5,135 bases of DNA from NCBI GenBank assembly GCA_964346495.1, contig CAYFUW010000106.1, positions 1-5,135 of the forward strand, in the 5' to 3' direction. The stretch's first letter is position 1; each line of letters begins with the position of its first letter. Below are positions 1 to 5,135 of this stretch, one piece after another. Source of the stretch: JBGZFC01 sp964346495 (GTDB lineage Bacteria > Bacteroidota > Bacteroidia > Bacteroidales > Dysgonomonadaceae). A model generated the notes under the pieces. It saw only the letters and a list, made by a program, of their open reading frames with translations. It had not been told where the DNA came from and ran no database searches. The translations under genes were made by a program, and so were the position numbers.

Positions 1-558
1 ATGTTGAAAAACAAAGCTATTTTGTTGGTAATTCTTCTTACCTTCCTCGGCGTTTGTGCACATTACGGAGTTTATACCTACATTACTCAGTTGGTATCAG
101 AAATAGGAATAGAAGGTGGTATTCAGGTGGCGTTGCTGGTGTTTGGTATTGGTTCGTTGATATCTATTGTTATTGCGACGAAGTATATCGATAAGTATCT
201 GCGTGAGCTTACGGTGTTGATGTTTGCCTTCATTGGTATCGCGATGCTGATATTCTATTTCTTCAAAGGAGCAATGTTTATCTCTCATCTTGGCTTCTTC
301 ATGTGGGGATTGTCGTTTGGTCCGCTGGTTACGCTATTTCAGGCAGCAGTTGGAAATCAGGTTGAAACTGCTAAAGACGTGGCAATGTCGGTGCAATCGT
401 GTATGTTTAACCTTTCAATTATGATTACAACTTCCATTGCAGGTATATTGCTGATGCGTTACGGTGCACTAAGTCTTACCTGGTATGCAGTTATATTGGC
501 TGTTCCCGGAATGATTATTTCACACTTTGCTAAACATACGTTGCGTCCGATGGGATAA
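1..558 (+). CDS. MFS transporter, AraJ/DHA1-like, C-terminal half (partial at window edge)
   Basis: This is the C-terminal half of a major facilitator superfamily inner-membrane transporter, probably a proton-coupled efflux permease of the AraJ/drug:H+ antiporter-1 kind. The 185 visible residues contain six hydrophobic segments, at about 6-26, 40-60, 69-88, 91-113, 128-151 and 156-176. These fit helices 7-12 of a 12-helix carrier of about 390 residues. A charged loop (ATKYIDKYLREL, 59-70) sits where MFS proteins have the degenerate second A-motif between helices 8 and 9. The stretch AKDVAMSVQSCMFNLSI (124-140) resembles the helix 11 region of AraJ-like permeases. The first visible codon is ATG at base 1, but half the fold is missing, so this Met is probably internal and the real start lies to the left. 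The frame ends at TAA (556-558). It converges on the deaminase gene. Family assignment is fairly sure; the substrate is unknown. Confidence 0.85.
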   Translation: MLKNKAILLVILLTFLGVCAHYGVYTYITQLVSEIGIEGGIQVALLVFGIGSLISIVIATKYIDKYLRELTVLMFAFIGIAMLIFYFFKGAMFISHLGFFMWGLSFGPLVTLFQAAVGNQVETAKDVAMSVQSCMFNLSIMITTSIAGILLMRYGALSLTWYAVILAVPGMIISHFAKHTLRPMG

Positions 559-595
559 GTAAGTAGTTAAGAGTAAGTAGTATTGAGTTAAGAGT
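558..595. repeat. Short interleaved direct repeats after the MFS stop codon
   Basis: Two decamers are each present twice. AGTAAGTAGT lies at 558-567 and 572-581, and AGTTAAGAGT at 565-574 and 586-595. The array starts on the last base of the transporter stop codon. It looks like slippage-type low-complexity DNA of the TTAAGAGT kind, which I recall from AT-rich Bacteroidetes intergenic regions. No function can be assigned. Confidence 0.5.
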
Positions 596-690
596 GTTAC
601 CCTTTAATATAAATTACATACACTTTATAAACAAGATTACAGAAAATTCAAAACTCTATATTTCTTGACTAACTTAAAACTATGAACAAT

Positions 691-721
691 AAAAAAAACT
701 ACCTGTTGGGTAGCTTTTTTT
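691..721. terminator. Bidirectional intrinsic terminator between the MFS gene and the deaminase gene
   Basis: A run of eight A (691-698) is followed by a hairpin, CTACC (699-703), loop TGTTG, GGTAG (709-713), then C and seven T (715-721). The A tract and T tract can extend the stem on either side of an A/C mismatch. The element therefore reads as a terminator on both strands. It lies 133 nt after the transporter stop and 18 nt after the deaminase stop on the other strand, as expected between convergent genes. The GC core is only 5 bp. Confidence 0.75.
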
Positions 722-739
722 GTAGTCAATTTTTAATTT

Positions 740-1987
740 TTACATCTTGAACGGAATTTCGTATTCTGTTGGTTTCTTTTTGAATAGGAATTCGCCTTTT
801 CTTACAGATGCCAATACACCAACACGTCTGCGGATGCAATCCCATGCACTATCACCATCAAGAACAATAAAGTTAGCATCTTTACCTACTTCCAGGCCAT
901 ATTCATCCTGAATATTCAAACATCTTGCACCGTTATAGGTAATCAAATCAAATGCAACTTCTACTTCTTGCGGGCTTGCGAATTGAGATAGGTGGATACC
1001 GTTGTCTAAAACATTCATCATGTTTCCGCTTCCGAGTGGATACCATGGGTCGTTGATAGAGTCTTGTGCAAATGCTACGTTAATACCCATTTCCATAAAC
1101 TCTTTTACTCTGGTCAAACCACGACGTTTCGGATAAGTGTCTTGTCTTCCTTGCAGATATGCGTTTTCTGTCGGGCAAGATACAAAGTTCATTTTGCTTC
1201 TTTTGAACATATCAAACATTCTGTAAGCGTAAGAATCGTCAGCAGAACCGAATGAACAGGTATGGCTGGCAGTAGTTCTTGTGCCATAATCTTCAAAATA
1301 AACCAGAGCATTTAAAATTTCAACGAATCTTGCCATAATGTCGTCTGTTTCGTCACAGTGAACGTCAATCAATACATTGTATTTAAGTGCGAGCTCAACA
1401 ATGTCGTGAATTGATTTTTCACCAAACTCTCTTGCCGGTTCGTAGTGTGGAATTCCGCCAATTACATCAGCACCCATTTTTAGTGCCTCTTCAACCAAGT
1501 CTCTTCCGCCTCTGTATGTGTACATACCGTTTTGCGGGAAAGCAACCACCTGAATGTCAACAATGTCCTTCATCTCTTCCTTCAGTTCCAAGAGAGCTTT
1601 AAAACCTGTGAACTTCGGGTCGGTAACGTCTGTTTGTGCTCTGATAAACTGAACACCTTGCGATACTTCATCTTCAATACCTTTTCGTGCCAAGTTTTTT
1701 ACACTTTCGGCTGTCATAGTTGCTTTGTATTTGGGCCAATTTTCGATAGCTTCGAAAAGTGTTCCCGATGCCGCACCGATTCCTTCCATTTCGCCTAAAG
1801 TATAGACGTAATCCAAATGTAAATGTGGGTCAACATAAGGTGGCAGAACAAATTTGCCTTTCAAATCAATCTCCTCGTCACATTCTGGCAGGTTAACACC
1901 GATTTGAGTGATTTTACCATTCTCAACAATCATCTGGGTTGCTGAGTCGTTGCGATAAAATTTCGCATTAAAAAATTTTCTTTTCAT
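740..1987 (-). CDS. CodA-like cytosine deaminase family amidohydrolase (5-methylcytosine deaminase candidate)
   Basis: This is a cytosolic, metal-dependent amidohydrolase of the CodA family, which hydrolytically deaminates cytosine or related nucleobases. Counting 415 residues from the ATG at 1987, the metal ligands are H55 and H57 (DPHLHLD), H210 (DVHCDE) and D309. Catalytic E213 and H242 (ASHT), substrate-binding Q152 (AFPQNG) and W315 (DPWYPLG) are also present. TYPKRRG and SGTLFE match E. coli CodA, and the length is close to its 427 residues. The difference is at 308-310, where Q-D-S replaces H-D-D, so Ser310 stands at CodA Asp314. That position tells cytosine deaminases from 5-methylcytosine-active homologues, so the substrate may not be plain cytosine. 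I chose ATG 1987 over an in-frame TTG at 2020 (426 aa) because the TTG lies inside the predicted -7 element. The ATG also fits the CodA N-terminus (KRKFFNAKF, QTIINARL). There is no Shine-Dalgarno. The gene is monocistronic within the window. The family is very sure; the substrate is open. Confidence 0.93.
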   Translation of the reverse strand: MKRKFFNAKFYRNDSATQMIVENGKITQIGVNLPECDEEIDLKGKFVLPPYVDPHLHLDYVYTLGEMEGIGAASGTLFEAIENWPKYKATMTAESVKNLARKGIEDEVSQGVQFIRAQTDVTDPKFTGFKALLELKEEMKDIVDIQVVAFPQNGMYTYRGGRDLVEEALKMGADVIGGIPHYEPAREFGEKSIHDIVELALKYNVLIDVHCDETDDIMARFVEILNALVYFEDYGTRTTASHTCSFGSADDSYAYRMFDMFKRSKMNFVSCPTENAYLQGRQDTYPKRRGLTRVKEFMEMGINVAFAQDSINDPWYPLGSGNMMNVLDNGIHLSQFASPQEVEVAFDLITYNGARCLNIQDEYGLEVGKDANFIVLDGDSAWDCIRRRVGVLASVRKGEFLFKKKPTEYEIPFKM

Positions 1988-2017
1988 ATCTGAAAAATTT
2001 AAAAGTGAAAGTGTCTT

Positions 2018-2048
2018 CAAATTTAATTGTTTTTTTGCAGAAAAGCAA
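2018..2048 (-). promoter_or_regulatory. Bacteroidetes-type promoter of the deaminase gene
   Basis: Read on the minus strand, TTG (2048-2046) is followed after exactly 20 nt by TAAATTTG (2025-2018). This is a full match to the TAnnTTTG -7 element used by the primary sigma factor of Bacteroides and relatives. Transcription would begin near 2010, giving a leader of roughly 20-25 nt before the ATG at 1987. It also excludes the upstream TTG codon at 2020 as start. The site is predicted from motif and spacing only. Confidence 0.65.
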
Positions 2049-2180
2049 CTTTTTTTGATAGAAATTTACTTTTTAACTATGTTTTTTAACAATATGTTGT
2101 TTATTTATGAATTTGCTTTACGTTATTTCCTTTATGATAAACTCTGGTAGTGGTTCCGGGCAAATTTTCTGATTGTGTGA

Positions 2181-2194
2181 ATTATTCGAATAAT
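2181..2194. promoter_or_regulatory. 14-nt perfect palindrome upstream of the parC promoter (operator candidate)
   Basis: ATTATTCGAATAAT is exactly self-complementary and ends 13 nt before the -33 TTTG of parC. The half-site AATTATT recurs at 2197-2203. Its position would suit a dimeric regulator. In such AT-rich DNA a chance palindrome is possible, and no regulator family can be named. Confidence 0.3.
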
Positions 2195-2207
2195 GCAATT
2201 ATTTTCA

Positions 2208-2239
2208 TTTGGTAAAACGCTCAAAAAAACGTATCTTTG
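2208..2239 (+). promoter_or_regulatory. Bacteroidetes-type promoter of parC
   Basis: TTTG (2208-2211) and TATCTTTG (2232-2239) are separated by 20 nt. The second is a full match to the TAnnTTTG consensus, with the same spacing as the divergent deaminase promoter. Transcription would start near 2245, leaving a leader of about 40 nt that is A-rich and has no Shine-Dalgarno before the ATG at 2286. The promoter lies within the inverted repeat at 2211-2252. Confidence 0.65.
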
Positions 2240-2252
2240 AGCGCTTTTTACC
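2211..2252. repeat. 15-bp inverted repeat with a 2-nt bulge, overlapping the parC promoter
   Basis: The left arm GGTAAAACGCTCAAA (2211-2225) pairs with the right arm at 2236-2252. This gives 15 base pairs with C2244 and T2245 unpaired and a 10-nt loop. The arms cover the promoter spacer, part of the -7 element and the likely start point, so the element could be an operator. The inner stem CGCTCAAA/TTTGAGCG followed by CTTTTT also looks like a weak terminator or attenuator for transcripts entering from upstream. The repeat is seen directly; its function is inferred. Confidence 0.55.
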
Positions 2253-2285
2253 TGAATTAAAACTAAAAAAAATTACTCAGATTTT

Positions 2286-4976
2286 ATGTCGTCAAAAGAT
2301 AAAAACGAAGATAACTTATTGGAAAACAATGATGATTTTAATAATGATGAAATTATTTCTGATTCATCAGACAGTTCATCTTCATCAAATCCTCAATTAA
2401 CCACACGCATAACCGAAGACAAATTTATGAGTTTGTCCCGTATGTACCAGGATTGGTTTCTGGACTACGCTTCTTATGTAATTTTGGAGCGTGCCGTACC
2501 GCATATTACCGATGGATTGAAACCGGTGCAACGTCGTATTATGCACGCAATGAAACGCATGGATGACGGACGTTACAATAAGGTTGCCAATATTATTGGA
2601 AATACAATGCAATATCACCCTCACGGTGATGCATCTATTGGTGATGCTTTGGTGCAATTGGGGCAGAAAGATCTGCTGGTTGATTGTCAGGGTAACTGGG
2701 GTAACGTTTTAACAGGTGATGGTGCCGCAGCACCACGTTATATAGAAGCACGTCTGTCTAAATTTGCTCTGGAAGTGCTTTTCAATCCTAAAACTACGGA
2801 GTGGAAACCATCTTACGATGGTCGCAATAAAGAGCCGATAACGTTGCCTTCTAAATTTCCATTGTTGTTGGCACAAGGTGCCGAAGGTATAGCTGTGGGA
2901 TTGTCATCAAGGATTTTGCCACATAACTTCAATGAGTTGTGTGATGCATCTGTATCTTATCTGCAAGGAAAAGAGTTTCAGATATATCCCGACTTCCAAA
3001 CGGGCGGATATATCGATGTGGAGAGATACAACGATGGTGAGCGTGGTGGTTCGGTAAAAGTTAGAGCATCAATTAAAAAGATAGATAACAGAACTTTAGC
3101 TATCACTAGTTTGCCATACGGAAAGACAACAACATCAATAGTTGAATCTATACTAAGAGCAAACGAAAAGGGTAAAATTCGGGTAAGAAAAGTAGATGAT
3201 ATCACTGCGGAGAATGTAGAAATTCAAATTCAACTTGCATCGGGAGTCTCTTCCGACAAAACTATTGATGCACTATACGCTTTTACGGAGTGTGAAATCA
3301 ATATTTCGCCAAATTGCTGTGTTATTGAGAATGACAAACCGCATTTTCTGACCGTTTCCGACGTTTTAAAGGCTTCGGCAGACAGAACGAAGGAACTTTT
3401 GCAATTGGAGCTGCAAATCGAGAAAAACGAGAAACAGGAGTCTCTGCTTTTTGCTTCACTTGAGAAAATATTTATCGAAGAGCGAATTTACAAAGATAAA
3501 GAGTTTGAAAATGCCAAAAACATGGATATTGCCGTAAAGCATATCGATAAAAGGTTGGAGCCGTTTAAACCTTCATTTGTCAGAGAGATTACTTCCGACG
3601 ATATATTGAAGTTGATGGAGATAAAAATGGCTCGCATCCTTAAATTTAACTCCGATAAGGCTGATGAAGCTATTGCAAACTACAAAAAAGATATTGAAGA
3701 GATTGACCACAATCTGAACAATATTATTGATTATACAATTTCTTGGTACTTAATGCTTAAAGAGAAATACGGCAAAGATTATCCAAGAAAAACTGAGATT
3801 AGAAGTTTCGAAAATATTGAAGCGACTAAAGTTATTGAAGCAAATGAGAAACTTTATATCAACAGAGAAGAAGGTTTTATTGGAACCGGACTAAAAAAAG
3901 ATGAATACATTTGCGACTGTTCACATATTGATGATGTTATTATTTTCTTTAAAGATGGAAAATATAAGGTAGTGAAAGTGAGTGAAAAGATGTTTGTCGG
4001 TAAAGATATTCTTTATGCAAATGTTTTCAAAAGAAACGATAAACGTACTATTTACAACGTTATTTATCGAGATGGTAAAGGCGGCAGCCACTATATAAAA
4101 CGTTTCTCTGTTACCGGTGTTACCCGCGACAGAGATTACGATTTGACAAAAGAGAAAGCCGGATCAAGAGTTGTCTATTTCAGTGCCAATCCTAATGGAG
4201 AAGCAGAAACGGTAAGAGTAATTCTGAAACCGAAACCACGTATGAGAATTACGCAGTTTGAAAAAGATTTTAGCGAAATAGCCATCAAAGGTCGTGGTGC
4301 TATGGGAAATATTCTCACGAAAGCCGATGTTCATCGTATTGTTCTGAAACAGAAAGGTGTATCTACATTGGGCGGACGAAAAGTTTGGTTCGACCCGGAT
4401 GTGTTGCGTCTGAATTACGATGGTGGAGGCAATTATCTTGGTGAATTTTCCGGTGATGATAAAATTTTGGTTGTCTATAAAAACGGCGATTTCCGTACAT
4501 GTTCTTTTGATTTGAGCAACCATTTTGAGCCGAATATCGAGCGAATAGAAAAGTTTGATGAAGGCAAAGTTTGGTCTGCAGCACTTTTCGACGGAACGCA
4601 AGGCTACGCTTATCTGAAACGATTCACTTTTGAAGATTCCGATAAAATCAACAATTTCTTAGGAGAAGAAGATGGTTCGCAACTCTATTTGTTAACCGAT
4701 ACGGTTTATCCGCGAGTTTTAGCAACTTTTGGTGGTAATGACGATTTTAGAGAGCCGTTGGAAGTTGATGTAGAAGAGTTTATAGGTGTAAAAAGTTTCA
4801 GAGCCAAAGGTAAGCGTATCTCTAATTATGAAGTGAAAAGTGTAGAAGAGTTAGAGCCTACACGTTTTCCGGAACCTGTTGATGAGCCCGAAAGTGATTC
4901 GGAAAACGAAGACATTGATTCCGATTTCGATTCTGATACATCAGATGATACAGGACAGATGAATCTGTTTGATTAG
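2286..4976 (+). CDS. parC: DNA topoisomerase IV subunit A (ParC type)
   Basis: This 896-residue protein is the breakage-reunion subunit of a type IIA topoisomerase. With ParE it would decatenate sister chromosomes and relax supercoils. Residues 1-45 form an acidic, Ser-rich tail. The winged-helix/tower core begins at about 46, with KPVQRRI at 79-85. QYHPHGDASIGD (109-120) is the quinolone-region helix, and PRY (150-152) holds catalytic Tyr152 and Arg151. GIAVG (201-205) contains the DNA-bending Ile202. Coiled-coil gate helices run from about 362-405 and 455-495, and a beta-pinwheel C-terminal domain from about 520-850. The canonical GyrA box QRRGGKG is absent; KGRGAMGN (668-675) is the nearest match. 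This and the LPYGKTT region favour ParC over GyrA. The last 45 residues are rich in Asp, Glu and Ser and end QMNLFD. Ala116 replaces the usual quinolone-contact Ser. The start ATG has no Shine-Dalgarno and lies about 40 nt after the predicted transcription start. parE is not adjacent in this window. Topoisomerase assignment is near certain; ParC over GyrA is strong. Confidence 0.95.
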   Translation: MSSKDKNEDNLLENNDDFNNDEIISDSSDSSSSSNPQLTTRITEDKFMSLSRMYQDWFLDYASYVILERAVPHITDGLKPVQRRIMHAMKRMDDGRYNKVANIIGNTMQYHPHGDASIGDALVQLGQKDLLVDCQGNWGNVLTGDGAAAPRYIEARLSKFALEVLFNPKTTEWKPSYDGRNKEPITLPSKFPLLLAQGAEGIAVGLSSRILPHNFNELCDASVSYLQGKEFQIYPDFQTGGYIDVERYNDGERGGSVKVRASIKKIDNRTLAITSLPYGKTTTSIVESILRANEKGKIRVRKVDDITAENVEIQIQLASGVSSDKTIDALYAFTECEINISPNCCVIENDKPHFLTVSDVLKASADRTKELLQLELQIEKNEKQESLLFASLEKIFIEERIYKDKEFENAKNMDIAVKHIDKRLEPFKPSFVREITSDDILKLMEIKMARILKFNSDKADEAIANYKKDIEEIDHNLNNIIDYTISWYLMLKEKYGKDYPRKTEIRSFENIEATKVIEANEKLYINREEGFIGTGLKKDEYICDCSHIDDVIIFFKDGKYKVVKVSEKMFVGKDILYANVFKRNDKRTIYNVIYRDGKGGSHYIKRFSVTGVTRDRDYDLTKEKAGSRVVYFSANPNGEAETVRVILKPKPRMRITQFEKDFSEIAIKGRGAMGNILTKADVHRIVLKQKGVSTLGGRKVWFDPDVLRLNYDGGGNYLGEFSGDDKILVVYKNGDFRTCSFDLSNHFEPNIERIEKFDEGKVWSAALFDGTQGYAYLKRFTFEDSDKINNFLGEEDGSQLYLLTDTVYPRVLATFGGNDDFREPLEVDVEEFIGVKSFRAKGKRISNYEVKSVEELEPTRFPEPVDEPESDSENEDIDSDFDSDTSDDTGQMNLFD

Positions 4977-5001
4977 ATTTTTGAACTATTATGGTTAAGT
5001 A

Positions 5002-5024
5002 GCTGCTAATTCTAAATTAGCTGC
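5002..5024. repeat. Small inverted repeat between the parC stop and its terminator
   Basis: GCTAATT (5005-5011) and AATTAGC (5015-5021) form a 7-bp stem with a CTA loop. Two more G-C pairs lie beyond a T/T mismatch (5002-5003 with 5023-5024). No T tract follows, so it is not a terminator by itself. It may stabilise the 3' end of the transcript or be incidental. Confidence 0.4.
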
Positions 5025-5036
5025 AATTTATAAAAT

Positions 5037-5079
5037 ACAAAGCCAACTATTTCGAAATAGTTGGCTTTGTTTTGTTTGT
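5037..5079. terminator. Strong palindromic intrinsic terminator after parC
   Basis: Bases 5037-5070 form a perfect 34-nt palindrome, with 17-nt arms centred on the C-G step at 5053/5054 and the core AAAGCCAACTATT paired with its complement. It is followed by TTTGTTTGTT. The stem begins 60 nt after the parC stop codon. The minus strand after the palindrome is also T-rich (TTTGTATTTTAT), so it can act in both directions. That would suit a convergent gene to the right. Confidence 0.85.
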
Positions 5080-5094
5080 TATATAATCAATCTA

Positions 5095-5133
5095 CTAATA
5101 CTCGTCTTTTGTTTGATTAAGTTTTATAAGTTT
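5095..5133 (-). CDS. Possible C-terminal end of a convergent gene (partial at window edge)
   Basis: On the minus strand one frame is open from the window edge, reading KLIKLNQTKDEY and then TAG (5097-5095). It is the only minus-strand frame not stopped at once near the edge. Its stop lies 25 nt before the palindromic terminator, as expected for a gene converging on parC. Twelve codons are too few to name a family or to exclude chance. Confidence 0.25.
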   Translation of the reverse strand, partial: KLIKLNQTKDEY

Positions 5134-5135
5134 TA

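Larger units (their letters stand above)
1988..2285. other. Divergent intergenic control region between the deaminase gene and parC
   Basis: About 298 bp separate the two divergent start codons. The region carries the minus-strand deaminase promoter at 2018-2048. The plus-strand parC promoter at 2208-2239 coincides with a 15-bp inverted repeat, and a 14-nt palindrome lies at 2181-2194. The stretch between about 2050 and 2180 is very AT-rich. It holds only a 21-codon ATG frame (2107-2172), which I do not consider a gene. I see no tRNA or recognisable riboswitch. Confidence 0.6.

Noticed and set aside
1..558. A complete small 6-helix transporter starting at base 1
   Set aside because: The six helices match the second half of a 12-helix MFS protein and the frame touches the window edge, so truncation by the window is far more likely.
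1064..1798. Plus-strand open frames of 63-88 codons within the deaminase gene
   Set aside because: They are antisense to a complete, well-conserved gene and show no recognisable protein features.
1988..2020. N-terminal extension of the deaminase to an in-frame TTG at 2020
   Set aside because: The TTG falls in the predicted -7 element, and the extra 11 residues have no counterpart in CodA. The ATG at 1987 gives a better N-terminal match.
2035..2048. TTGC/GCAA inverted repeat in the deaminase promoter spacer
   Set aside because: Arms of 4 bp are too short to distinguish from chance in this sequence.
2107..2172. A 21-codon plus-strand ATG frame (MNLLYVISFMINSG...) upstream of parC, a possible leader peptide
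   Set aside because: It lies upstream of the predicted parC promoter, has no ribosome-binding site or promoter of its own, and is short enough to occur by chance.
2209..2400. A 63-codon plus-strand frame overlapping the parC promoter and start
   Set aside because: It begins inside the promoter repeat, is out of frame with parC, and its Lys/Ile-rich composition reflects AT-rich DNA.
4164..4601. A 145-codon minus-strand open frame inside parC
   Set aside because: It is antisense to the ParC C-terminal domain, shows no recognisable domain and has no supporting signals. It is best explained as a shadow of the real gene.
740..4976. Deaminase and parC as one functional unit or operon
   Set aside because: They are divergently transcribed from separate predicted promoters and have unrelated roles. 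Nothing beyond adjacency links them.

Overview
This AT-rich window most likely comes from a Bacteroidetes bacterium, probably of the Bacteroidales. Three things point there. Both complete genes have A/T-rich leaders with no recognisable Shine-Dalgarno sequence. Both have a Bacteroidetes-type promoter upstream (TTG or TTTG, 20 nt, then TAnnTTTG). The ParC-type protein also looks like the Bacteroidetes form, with acidic tails and HPHGDASI in place of HPHGDS. Genus cannot be read from the sequence.

Layout from left to right: (1) 1-558 (+) is the C-terminal six-helix half of a major facilitator superfamily transporter of the AraJ/DHA1 kind, cut by the window edge. (2) 559-739 is a convergent intergenic stretch with short direct repeats and a bidirectional intrinsic terminator. 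(3) 740-1987 (-) is a complete CodA-like cytosine deaminase family amidohydrolase. It keeps the metal and catalytic residues, but serine replaces the residue equivalent to E. coli CodA Asp314. (4) 1988-2285 is a divergent control region. It has one promoter for each gene, a 15-bp bulged inverted repeat coinciding with the parC promoter, and a 14-nt perfect palindrome just upstream. (5) 2286-4976 (+) is a complete topoisomerase IV subunit A (ParC type) with acidic, serine-rich tails and a QxxLF motif at its extreme C-terminus. (6) 4977-5135 holds a strong 17-bp palindromic terminator and perhaps the last 12 codons of a convergent minus-strand gene.

The genes do not form an operon. Transporter and deaminase converge, and deaminase and parC diverge. 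The deaminase is likely a nucleobase salvage or catabolic enzyme. ParC is the breakage-reunion subunit of the chromosome-decatenating topoisomerase; its partner ParE is not in the window. I see no mobile element, CRISPR array, tRNA, rRNA or clearly new multi-gene system. The points most worth a second look are the Asp-to-Ser change in the deaminase, the clamp-binding-like C-terminus of ParC, and the inverted repeats at the parC promoter.
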